Of a stretch of DNA of 64,000 nt, positions 45,821 to 57,400 are shown one piece after another. Position numbers and translations under genes: made by a program. The stretch comes from Chimonanthus salicifolius. Lineage: Eukaryota; Streptophyta; Magnoliopsida; Laurales; Calycanthaceae. Where the stretch lies: positions 9,887,542 to 9,951,541 of the forward strand of contig CM023534.1 in assembly GCA_013350335.1 (NCBI GenBank), written 5' to 3'. Within the stretch, counting starts at the first letter, position 1. Each line of letters starts with the position of its first letter. The notes beneath the pieces are model-generated. The model saw only the letters and a program-made list of their open reading frames with translations, was not told where the DNA came from and did not search any database.

Positions 45821-47518
45821 TATTTTCGGAAACAAAATATTTTTTATAATTACAAGAAAAGTTTGAATTTTTTTCAGATTTTTTTTTTAAATCGATTGTC
45901 TTGAGTTTGTGGTCTTTGTCATCATTAGGTAAATCTCACCATGTGTGAATTGTGCGATTTAACATTAGTACTTTGCTTTCCAATTGCTTTTCAAGTTTTT
46001 CTATTCATTTGATATTCATGTTTAAACTTAAATGCATTTCACTATCTCACCTTTTCACATGAATTTTAGCAGCCATTTTTCGAGTCACTTCAATCCATTT
46101 TCCATCCCTTATTGGACCCGCCATGCACAGCCCAAGCAATGCTTTCACGGGCCCTTCTGTCTCTAAAGCATGACCCACATACCTCTAATTAACACATCCA
46201 AATGTGGGATGATCCAAACCGTCCATCCGGCGAATGTTGTGGATGGGCATGACTCAACAACTATATACATTTTATTTTTGTTTTTGGATGATCCAAATGG
46301 CTCATTTGGCTAATGGTATAAGTTATCATGATCAAGATGTTAAAACTCAAAATTCACACTCGACTTAAAATTCTATTAATTTGAAAGATTTGACTAAATT
46401 TTAAAAAAATTGAAAAAATACTTTAAAACCATCATCAATTTAGGAAGTGGAAGGTATCAAATTCGAACTCATAACATTACATGGTATACCCTAAGAACAG
46501 TAGGTATCACTCATGAGAGATTAAAAAAAAAAAAATTACTCAATTTGATTCTTATCAAATTGAGTCTATTCAAAGTGTCTTAGATCGAGTTTTTTTTAAG
46601 TTTTTAAATAATGATATGGCCCAACAATTATATATTAAGTTGTATATTAAAAAGAGAAAAGAAGTTGATGGATTGAATATCCAAAATTCATTCAAACACA
46701 GTATACTCAGGTAGATGAATAAAAATAGGTTTATTAGGGTACAGTGACTTTAGCAGCAGCCAATTACATGGTGCATTAAATGGACAGCCAGGATAATCCG
46801 ACATGAAAAGCAGGTGGGGCCCATCTAATCACTGATGGTGAGCTTTCTCAATACAATTTCACCGTTGGGCCCTAAGAATGGGGCGTTTGTCGACTGACAA
46901 CCTTATGCCCTCTACAAGCCTAGGATTTTAACTATCATGTATTTTATGTACAGCAGTGATCAGTTCAACTCAATGCATGGGTTTTGCACTTGAACAAGAC
47001 AAAAGCAAAGGTAAATGCTCTTCTTCTTCTTCTTCTTTGGAATCCAAGAAAGCCCACCATCTTAAGTCCATATCTTCCTTAATAACTTGAATCATCTATG
47101 TATCACAATTTAGAAAGTTAATATAGAAGGGTTACATCTGATTGTTAAGAACCCATTTTAAGAAATAGAGTCTTTGTTTTTGTTGTATATTCAATCTTAA
47201 AAGACTACTCTCTATAGAATTTATTCAGTATCGGTAAATTGAGAAGTTACACATATTTTGAAAATTATTCAAGTGAGATATTTTAGTTTAAAAAAAAATC
47301 AAAAGTTTCTTTATCTTTCAACAATCAATGAGCATTATTTGATGCTCAATTTTAAGAGACTGAATAGTAAAAATTTGATTTTATTTCAATAAAATCATCT
47401 AACATGTCACATTAATTGGACAATTTCAAATTCAAAACTTCAAACACTTATTTTTACTTCTTCTTTTTTTCATCTCTCTATCCTCAACTAGACATTGATT
47501 CTTCAATTCTAACCTACT
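45821..47518. other. Intergenic DNA, no gene recognised
   Basis: AT-rich; contains a CTT microsatellite near 47020-47037 and phrases common in plant MITE relics (for example GATCCAAACCGTCCATC near 46211). No coding motif was found on either strand. Confidence 0.4.
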
Positions 47519-47865
47519 TTTCTTTTGGGTAGCAATCCTCCCACAGGAGGTTTGTGTAACCAGACACGAGAATTAGTAAATTTTCGATTTTACCCTTCGC
47601 ATGAATAGTAAAATCGGACATTTCGCATGAACTGTAAATTTCGGCTAACCGATTTACTGTTCATGCAAATTTTTGGCTAACCGATTTACCTATAAATACG
47701 AATTTCGGGGAGCCGATATTACTGTTCATGTAAATTTTGGCAAGTCGATTTACTATTCATATGAATTTCAGCGAGTCGGTTTATTATTCATGGGAAGAGT
47801 TGGTGAACAGATTTTACTCTTTATACGAAGAGTGAAATAAGAAATCTACCAATTTTCATTTCTGA
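47519..47865 (+). repeat. Degenerate ~35-bp repeat array, arm 1
   Basis: Repeated words TACTGTTCATG, AAATTTTGGCAAGTCGATTT and GGCTAACCGATTTAC recur with spacing of roughly 30-40 bp. The outer part TTTTGGGTAGCAATCCTCCC, then TTTTCGATTTTACCC, is matched in inverted form at the far side of the array at 49040-49385. It is therefore one half of an inverted pair separated by about 1.2 kb. Confidence 0.65.
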
Positions 47866-49039
47866 ATATACAAAAAATCAGTGAAAGAATCACTACCCTT
47901 TCTTTTATTTCTTTTTCTTATTTTCATTTTCTTCCGACACTTCTCTCCATATCCATCCAAAAAACCTCTCCCACTTCTTGAATGAATTGCAATGATGAAG
48001 ATGAAGATTGACTACAATCTTCTCAATCCAATCACACCGTTCTGGTTGATATGCTAAAATCCATGCAAATGTAGTCATTCCCAAGACCATTAATCTTGTG
48101 TCTCCATCTCCCCCATTCGTGCCTATAAATCTGTATTGCTAATGTTACATCATAGACCTACACTTGGTATTGCTTGATTTTGTGATCCCTGTGCGAAGAC
48201 CTACCGGATTAGATTAATCACAATCGTTTATTACCTAAGAAAAGATGATTAAAATGATTAAATATATAGATTTTGATGATGACAATAATGAAAGAAGAAT
48301 TCACAGCAGCTGTAGTTCCGTAATTAGCATTCTAAAAGTGCAATTCAAAAGATACTGTAGTTTATGAATATTTACATGATTGAAATTAAATCTCATTACC
48401 GCCCCAATAAGATGGAGATAATGACAGCTCTTAGACTAATTAAATTGAGATTATTTTCATGTCTTGCTTTGGTAGTTAATTTAATTTAAGCCCGTGATCA
48501 AAACGTGGTGGGCCATACATTGAATCTAACAAAACCCATGAAACATAAAGTAGGATATTTACAGAGGCCATAGAATCTAGACACTAGCATAGGTTTTATT
48601 TGTGTAATTTTCTATTAATGATCAGTAAACATGGCAGTTGATTTCATGACAAGAACAATAATCCAAGGATTAAAATATTGGGATGATGGGAAGATTTAGA
48701 CACTGAAGAATTTCAAAAGCCTCTTAAAGATAAGGCTTCTGGTAGGGAATGAGGAGAGCTAGAGAAATTAAGTAGTCTTTAAAAAAGGAAGGAAGATTAG
48801 TGAATGAAATGATGTCCATATTCAAAGGGCAAGAATGCCATGTCAGTCTTCCACACAATAAAACTTCATATGTTGGGGTGGAGAGAGAGTTGAGGTTTGA
48901 TTTTAGAAAAATTATTCTTAACTAATATTCAAAATATTGGTCTTTATTAATTGGGTTTCATAATTTCATTCACATCTTTACACGGGCATTTTATATATAC
49001 AGACACAAGTTTTACCGTCATGTCCAATTTACCCTCCAC

Positions 49040-49385
49040 TTGTCGTACCGAAAATAAAAGAATGTAAAAATTCATGAACAGTGCAATCGCCTCGCCGAAA
49101 TTTCAAGTCGGCTCGTCAAAATTGCAAGTTGGCTCGTCAAAATTCATGAACAGTGCAAATCGACTCGCCAAAATTCATGAACAGTGTAAATCGGCTCTCC
49201 GAAATTACAAGTCAACTTGCTAAAATTCATAAACAGTGCAATTCAACTCGCCAAAATTCACATGAACAGTAAAAAAATCAGCCCATCGAAATTTTACTAT
49301 TCATGTAAAGGTAAAATCGAGAATATACTAAAATCCATGTCACTAAACACATAATGCCTATGGGAGAATTGCTGGCCAAAAGAAA
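49040..49385 (-). repeat. Degenerate ~35-bp repeat array, arm 2 (inverted)
   Basis: CATGAACAGTGCAAATCGAC, TCGCCAAAATTCATGAACAG and related units recur about seven times, the complement of the words in 47519-47865. The right border GTAAAATCGAG...GGGAGAATTGCTGGCCAAAAG is the complement of the left border of arm 1. Units have diverged; the internal word TTCATGAA is itself palindromic. Confidence 0.65.
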
Positions 49386-50831
49386 ATATAAACTTATATA
49401 TAATGAGTTAATGACTAGTATTATATTTTAAGGGATGTTATTCAAAATATTTATTGATATATGTTGGATTTGGACAAACCAACATAACATAATTATAATC
49501 TCCCAACCATCTTATTGTAGCTGTTGAATTTGGCTTGTGCATTGTGATGGTGGGACATCAATCACACAATAATGCAATTAATCTATAATGAGGCTCTTTA
49601 TCATCATCAAAATCACTAATCTCATATATCTAAAGTCAATTTTTGAATTCTTCTTTTTCATTATAACTTATAATAAAATCTTGCCTCCAATGTCCTACAA
49701 CCCATCAAGACATTTTTTATCACCTTCAATTAAGTTTTAAAGGTCTATATCTCCTTTGTTGTGTATTAATGAAAGTTACATGGAACTTAAGAGTTTGAAA
49801 GTAGATGAGACTGTGATACCAGGATTGCTTTGGGCAAATTGTCAATCTGATTTATGGAAAAAGGCCTCTCAATCATTTGTGTTCTTCAAATCTTATAAAG
49901 AAGCTGGTGTTGTCTATATCAACATCGAAATGCACATCATAATTTCAAACGAAGCCATCCTTCAATTTGACCACTGAGTCACTCATTTGGCAATTTGAAC
50001 TTACTTTCCATGTCTTGGACATTTAGATTCATTTGCGTTGATTCAAATAATTTTTTTATAACCCAAAGATCTACACTCTGTATTGAAAGTGAGATAATCT
50101 CACAGATATGTATAAACCTCTCAATACACACGACGGTTAAATCTACGAGAAACAACTTATTTGAATTGACCGTGAATCAAACTCAATACCTTATTTCATA
50201 AAGCGGACTTTTTGACCGTTAGACCAACTGATGTGATTTAGCATCGATGATCATAAGCCATTACAGGTAAGTTTGTTTGATTAACTGAAATGATGTGGTT
50301 GGGGGACAAAGAAAGATTTTGGATGTATGGAAGACGAAAATGAGAATTCAAAGGGTGATTGATGCAGTAAAAAAGCAGAAAGGGTCGGGTCGGCCTGGTT
50401 ACACGAGAAACGGCGAATATCACGCCGGGGAGACCAACGGTGCAAAAAGAAAAGCAGAAGTAGAAAAGGGAGAAAGAAGAAAACAAAATCCCGGGTCTTA
50501 AGACTAGTGGTTAAAGAGAGGTTAGGGTCTGGTAATGCAATGCTGACTCGTGAACAGTAGCAGAAACCTTGAATTTTGGTGTGGTCATCATTAAAAGAAG
50601 CTTTGTTTTCATCATTTCATTAGTATTAAACTTTATGACACACACTAATACGAATTCCTACAAAAGCTGCTAATTGCCCACATTTACCGACATTGGAAGC
50701 AGGTGGAGGATGCCATGTGTGTGAGCCTGTGAGGTAATTTGGACCCTACAAAGACAATTATTTTGTTCAAAATATTTGTCATATATTATTAAAATTTAAT
50801 AAAATCCAACCTCTATTTATAGTTGATTTTT
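49386..50831. other. Intergenic DNA, no gene recognised
   Basis: A relative of SINE-like family 2 may lie at about 50050-50240. The segment 50280-50560 is less AT-rich and has overlapping frames of 68 and 82 codons on opposite strands, but neither shows a known motif, a promoter or splice-compatible neighbours. Confidence 0.35.
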
Positions 50832-50983
50832 AAATGGTTATCTCCTCCCTCAGGAAACAGGAGCTTTTGAGCTCGAGCCCCTATGGCCTAACCTTGGTAT
50901 GCCCTAGGGATAGTAGGCTCATCCGTGGAGGTTTTACGCTGAGTATCCCGCAGTTTTCCATACGTAAATTCAAAAAAAAAAAT
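50832..50983 (+). repeat. tRNA-derived SINE, family 1, 5'-truncated
   Basis: Starts inside the tRNA-like head (AAATGGTTATCTCCTCCCTC), with GAGCTCGAGCCCC as a decayed B box, then the family body GGCCTAACCTTGGTATGCCC, GATAGTAGGCTCATCCGTGG, GTTTTACGCTGAGTATCCCG and an A tail (50970-50981). Confidence 0.7.
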
Positions 50984-51815
50984 TATAGTTAGAATTATTT
51001 TACTCAAAGTCAATCTTTTTAACTCGTTTAATCCCATGATGATAGGTGGGTTTTATATATGGAGTTCTCTCTCACTATATCACTTTATAAGATGTGTGAC
51101 TCATTATTTTCTTATATATGTACACTAATAGGGTATTGAGACGGAAAAAAGGTATCTTATCGAACTTGTTCTTACGTAAAATAATAAACTTATGAGTTTT
51201 TAGTCTATTTTCAGCGTAGAAAAACATAAGACTTTTGTCTCCAAGTTTAGTTAAGATATAATTTTTTTCTAATATATACAATGTAAAGCATACATTGTAA
51301 TTACAAGCCCTACCTTCAACATGCCATTCCTTGCGATTAAGATAATGACTTAGGCATAGCCTAACTCAAATGATGATATTAGTTAATATAATTTCTGTAT
51401 AAAAGAACTAAAAAATAGGACCAATATCTAAGGGCTAATATGTGGTCCACTCAAAGACTTAGTGGTTTAGGTAAATATCTAATGTATTCTCTCGAAAGAG
51501 GTCATTTTTGTGATCTTTGTGTTCCTTTTGGTTGGAACCTTTTAAGGGTCCCATTTGGTTTAGAATTGAGTAGGTTGAAAAAAAACATACAAGCAAGAAC
51601 GATGATTGACTGAATGCATGACTCACACACCTTTTAAAGATTTAATTTAGTAAGTAAGAGGATATACTCTAACAATATTATATTATTTTATAAAAATAGA
51701 GGTTCATGCTAAAATGATTAAAAATAAAAAAGAGTTTTATAATTAAATATAGTGAGCGTAAAGACTTCGCCCACATTTCATTTTGTTAGTACAAAAAAAT
51801 AGAAAAAAATTTGTC
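50984..51815. other. Intergenic DNA, no gene recognised
   Basis: AT-rich with short frames only; no motif or repeat boundary stood out before the tandem array that starts at 51816. Confidence 0.4.
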
Positions 51816-54340
51816 AGTAGTATCAAATAATAAATTAGCAGTATTAAATAATAAATTAATAGTATCAAATAATAAATTAGTAGTAAAACGCAATTGATTA
51901 GTCTTTTTAGAGTCAATCTTAATTCTAATAGGATCACCTACCACATTAACATACATACATGCAAAAGAATATATAATTTCAAATAAGCGTAGCATTTTCT
52001 TTTTCAAAATGAAAGAGATTAACCCTCGAGCACATGTAGAGGATCCAATTTCCCTTAAACTCCCTCGAGAGGAAAAAGGGAAGATGGAAATCCGGCACAA
52101 ATCTTGGGCCCCTAGCCATGTGAGGCCCATTTACGTATGGTCCTCCTCCTTCCCTCTTACTTATTCTAATAACAATTATAACAATCTACTTTCTTGTGAA
52201 ATCAATACATTCCATAAAAGGCCAAAGTCGTGAGGGTGTATGGGACTCAAAACGGACAATATTGTACTACTGAGACATGTCATTTCAGATAGTATCAGAG
52301 CACATTTCAACTCTCAGACCCAGTGATGAGTATGTTACCATAGTCAAAAGGGATAGATAGGTCACATGGTATGGAGCATGACTTGCGATTGTGGTTGAGT
52401 CGAGGACGACTCTAGTTTAAGGAGGGGGACGGTTGAAATACCCCGCACCTTGGAAAGTGCCATGTGTGAGGGTGGCATGGGAAGAGAGAAAAATGCCACT
52501 GAGTCCAGAGAGTTGAGCTAGCAATAGTATTTAAGAGGGAACACTCCTTCTAGTATAAGACATTTTGGGCCTTAATGAAAAATATGCAAATTTTGAATTT
52601 TAGCTTTTTTTGACATGGTTGACTAATTAAATATGGAAGTTTAGTTATTGTGTAATTAATACATCTCAGTTTTTATGGAAAATATTCAAATTTCAAATTT
52701 TTTTTTTTTTATAGAGTTGACTAATTAAATATGGAAATTTAATTGTTTTCTATTTAATACATTTATATTTTTATGACAAATATGCAAATTTTGAATCTTA
52801 GGTTTTATGACATAGTTGGCTAACTAAATATAGAAATTTAGTTGATGTTTAATTAATACATATTAGTTTTTATGGAAAATATTCAAATTAGTAGTATCAA
52901 ATAATAAATTAGCATTATTAAATAATAAATGTGTAGTATTAAATAATAAATTAGTAGTATCAAATAATAAATTAGTAGTAAACACAATTGATTAGTCTTT
53001 TTAGAGTCAATCCTAATTCTAATAAGGATCACTTACCACATTACCATACATACATATAATTTCGAATAAAATGTAGCATTTCAAAATGAAAGAGATTAAC
53101 CCTGCATTAAACTCCCTGGAGATAAAAAATGGGAAAGATGGAAATCCGGCATAAATCTTGGGCCGCTAGCCATGTGAGGCCCATTTACGTATGGCCCTCC
53201 TCCTTCCCTCTTACTTATTCTAATAACAATTATAACAATCTACTTTCTCGTGAAATCAATACATTCCACAAAAGGCCAGAGTCGTGAGAGTGTATGGGAT
53301 TCAAAATGGACAATATTGTACTAGTGGGACGGGTCATTTCAGATAGTATCAGAGCACATTTCAACTCTCGTACCCAGTGATGAGTATGTTACCATAGTCA
53401 CAAGGGATAGAAAGGTCACATGGTATGGAGCATGACTTGCGATTGTGGTTGAGTCGAGGACGACTCTAGTTTAAGAAGGGCGAGGGTTGAAATACCCCAC
53501 ACCTTGGAGAGTGCCATGTGTGAGGGTGGCATGGGAAGAGAGAAAAATGCCACTGAGTCCAGAGAGTTGCGCTGGCAATAGTATTTAAGATGGAACACTC
53601 CTTCTAGTACAAGACATTTTGGGTCTTAAATGAAAAATATGCAAATTTTGAATTTTAGCTTTTTTTGACATGGTTGACTAATTAAATATGGAAGTTTAGT
53701 TATTGTGTAATTAATACATCTCAGTTTTTATGGAAAATATTCAAATTTCAAAATTTAGTTTTTTTTTTATGGAGTTGACTAATTAAATATGGAACTTTAA
53801 TTGTTTTCTATTTAATACATTTATATTTTTATGACAAATATGCAAATTTTGAATTTTAGGTTTTATGACATAGTTGGCTAACTAAATATAGAAATTTAGT
53901 TGATGTTTAGTTAATACATATTAGTTTTTATGGAAAATATTCAAATTAGTAGTATCAAATAATAAATTAGCATTGTTAAATAATAAATGTGTAGTATTAA
54001 ATAATAAATTAGTAGTATCAAATAATAAATTAGTAGTAAACACAATTGATTAGTATTTTTAGAGTCAATCCTAATTCTAATAGGATCACTTACCACATTA
54101 CCATACATAAATATAATTTCGAATAAAATGTAGCATTTCAAAATGAAAGAGATTAACCCTGCATTAAACTCCCTGGAGATAAAAAAATGAGAAAGATGGA
54201 AATCCGGCATAAATCTTGGGCCGCTAGCCATGTGAGGCCCATTTACGTATGGCCCTCCTCCTTACCTTTTACTTATTCTAATAACAATAATAACAATCTA
54301 CTTTCTCGTGAAATGAATATATTCCACAAAAGGCCAAAGC
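51816..54340 (+). mobile_element. Tandem LTR-element array (2.4 units of ~1.06 kb)
   Basis: Units start with AGTAGTATCAAATAATAAAT at 51816, 52890 and 53948 and are nearly identical; the third is cut at about 54340. Each complete unit has CAATATTGTACTA, TCATTTCA, then TAGTATCAGAGC (52290-52301 and 53344-53355), one base different from the tRNA-Met primer-binding site. That is followed by about 190 bp, then AGTATTTAAGA and AAGACATTTTGGG, which parallel the LTR words of the TRIM at 45344-45820. This order reads as LTR(partial)-internal-LTR-internal-LTR(partial), a product of recombination between LTRs. No gag or pol frame exists. Small frames across the repeats are shadows of its AT-rich units. 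Confidence 0.7.
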
Positions 54341-54476
54341 CAACGAATTATGACTGTCGTAATAGTTATCCCTTCCTCTCCCTTCCTACATATACTAGCA
54401 GCTCTCTTTGTCCCCTTCAAAACCTTTAAGAGAAGAAAAGCTAAAGATCACCACCACCACCACCATTACTACTTTC
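54341..54476 (+). promoter_or_regulatory. Core promoter and 5' leader of the IAMT1-like gene
   Basis: Between the end of the LTR array and the start codon lie a CT-rich stretch (about 54370-54386), a weak TATA-like CATATACT (54389-54396) and a leader ending in a CACCAC run (about 54448-54464). Little more than 130 bp of non-array sequence remains, so further upstream control elements must lie inside the array or be absent. The TATA choice is tentative. Confidence 0.4.
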
Positions 54477-57400
54477 ATGGCCACCATCCAAGGTGACAAC
54501 GTCGTCGTTCCTCAGATAAAGCTTGAGAAGATGTTTGCCATGAAAGGAGGCAAAGGAGAGGCAAGCTATGCCAACAACTCACAGGCTCAGGTACTAATTC
54601 TCTTCTTAAAAATTGTGTAAATCTTTTGTAAAATTTGTTTTTCAATCCATGGTCGTCTTTTCTTTTCTTTTCTTAACCAAGGCATTCAAGCGTCTCATCC
54701 GACTAATCTTCGAAGCACGTCTAAATCTCTCAATCCACACAAAGCAATTGACTCTTTGAACTTATGCTTGAATCGAACCCAAAATCCTCGCTTCTCCCTG
54801 TCTTGGCCTCCAGGCAACTCTCTCTTGAGAGTGGTTGCTTGATACTATCACAAATGTGATTAAATCTAAAGTTATCATGATTTGAATACATACAATAGTG
54901 TTTAAATTAGTGTAACACGTAAACAATTCATTTCTTTGATCTACGATTATCATATCAATTATGCAATCTTAATTGTATGTATCAATGGATTGGCTTCATC
55001 TTAGAAAAAGTTGCAATGTAAAGAGTAACTCTTTTAAGGTTTAAGGTTGATATTTTGAACTCAAAATCAAAATAATTAAACGACTAATGACCTACTTTCC
55101 TTTATTATTATCACATAAAATAATATTATTTTTACTACTTTTAGTTGTATTAATATATATATCTTTTTCAGTTACTAACTTCATCATTGTAGTGGTGGTA
55201 TTTTACGTTTTAGACAACTACATAGATTGTCTAGTATGTATTATTAAAAGGGCACTGACTTCAAAAGGTGTTGATGAAGTTTAAATCAAAATAATTGAAC
55301 TTCTACTAAAGTTAACATTATATTTTATCTTTATTATCATAAACACATTAGAACTTTAATTCATAGCCCCTCTACTTGTTTTAAGAATCTCATTTTTGTT
55401 TCTTGAGTTGCATTTACCATAAAAGTTTTTAAATTTTACTTGCATATAAAATAAAGTGTAATTGTAGATATGGTAACTGCAAAACAACAAGAGAACTAGA
55501 ACTATGGTAAAATCCTGCTATTTGTTTCCTTTACCACCATAATAGTTGTAGCAGTGCTGTATTTTCATGTTCTTACAACTGAATTATTGATTGATTTTTT
55601 TTTTTTTTTTGGGCGATGAATTTATCTGAGAAGGCACGACATGCCAGATCCATGCTTCACCTGTTAGAAGGAGCACTTGACGCCATTCGGCTTCCGTCGC
55701 CGGATTCTACCTTCACAGTCGCAGATTTGGGTTGTTCTTGTGGCCACAACACCTTGTTTATCATTGATGTTATCATCAAACACCTGACTAAGAGGTTTGA
55801 AGCCTTAGGGTTTGTGGCTCCTGAATTCCAAGCCTACTTCTCAGACCTCCCATCCAATGATTTCAACACCCTCTTCCAGCTTCTATCTCCCTTGGCTGTT
55901 AAGGGTAGCTTGGAAGAGTGCCTTGCTGCCGATGGCCGCCGTTCTTACTACGCTGCAGGAGTTCCGGGTTCATTCTACCGTCGGCTTTTCCCGGCAAAAT
56001 CCATCGACGTTTTCCACTCAGCCTTCTCCTTGCACTGGCTCTCCCAGGTATTGTTCTGCTCTTTAACTCACATTTGTTAAAGTAATACTCCTTTCATCCC
56101 ATTTCATTCAGCTCATTTGAAATATATATATTTTTTAAGAAACTCTCTATATAAGGCTAGCATTCCATATGATCTCATTAATTTTCAACATACTTTATTC
56201 TACTCCAATATAAACGAGACAATGGAACAATTCTAAAATCTATATAAGACAACTAATTTGAACTAATTATCCTTTAGACTGCGAGTTTGAATCATATCAC
56301 CCATTTGAAAAATATTGACACAATTAGGATGGAAGGCCATTAAGGACACAATTGATGGATAAGAACAAAATTATTCATACTTCCAATACCGGTTAGAGGG
56401 TTAAGATTGTCTAAGCAGGCCACGTGAAGGGAAGTATAATGAGTGATTAAAGGAACAAATTGTTTTTTAAAGTTTTAATTTTTTGTTTTTACTTAGTATA
56501 CAATTATATATTAGAGAAGACTAAACATGTTCGTGTATTAAATATAATTGAGAGATGAGGATAATCAAATGAAATTAATTCTTTAAAATATTACAGTAAG
56601 GTTGGGGGCTAGGGGCTTTGTATTCTCGGATAGAGACAGTAAAAGAAAAACTATAAGTACTTTTTAGTGATCTATCTCTTTCTCTGTCTATGAGAAAATT
56701 AAAAAGCTCCATGCTTTTTCCACGGTTTGAAAGGTAAAAGTCAAAGATTAGAATAGAATAGAGGTAGTAATTTCTCAAAGCCGCTTTTCATTTGATCCAA
56801 TCACAACATGTCAAGCATGCCACTGAGCAAGGGCACGCCAACATGCAACTTGTTTTGACATGCCATCAATTTGAAAACTCTTGTCTCACCAAAACACCAA
56901 TCCATACCATCTAATCTGTGGCCCCGACTTTCATAGAACATGAGATAGGGTCCAAGTTCACCAGCCATGAAACTCTGAAGTAGCAAGAGAGTCCCATGTT
57001 ACCAAATTTGAGAAACTAATGACTCTATCTTCTCTCAATAGCTAGTTTTTTAGAATAAGTTTTATATCAAAAATGTTATTGAGTCATGGTTCTCTAACAT
57101 GGTATCAAATCAAATTATACGTATAGCCTCTACATGTAAGGGAAAGTAAGGAAATGCAAGTAAGGGTGGATGTGAAGTAGCAAGAGAGTCACATACTGTT
57201 AAATTTGATAAACTAATGACTCTATTTTCTCTCAATGACCAACTTTTTAAAATGACCTCTATCTCAAAAATGTTATCGAATCATGGTTCTCTACCAGAAA
57301 CATTAGTTCAATGTGATTTTTGGGTCATGACCCTATTGAAATGAATTGACCCATAACTTAGTTGATCTTATTATATAATCCCCCATGTGTACAGGCAATG

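Noticed and set aside
47519..49385. Possible CRISPR-like array
   Set aside because: Units are degenerate, spacing is irregular, there are no unique spacers of fixed length, and the host is clearly a plant.
50238..50501. Overlapping frames of 68 (+) and 82 (-) codons in GC-richer DNA
   Set aside because: Neither matches a known family and both strands are equally open, so coding cannot be supported.
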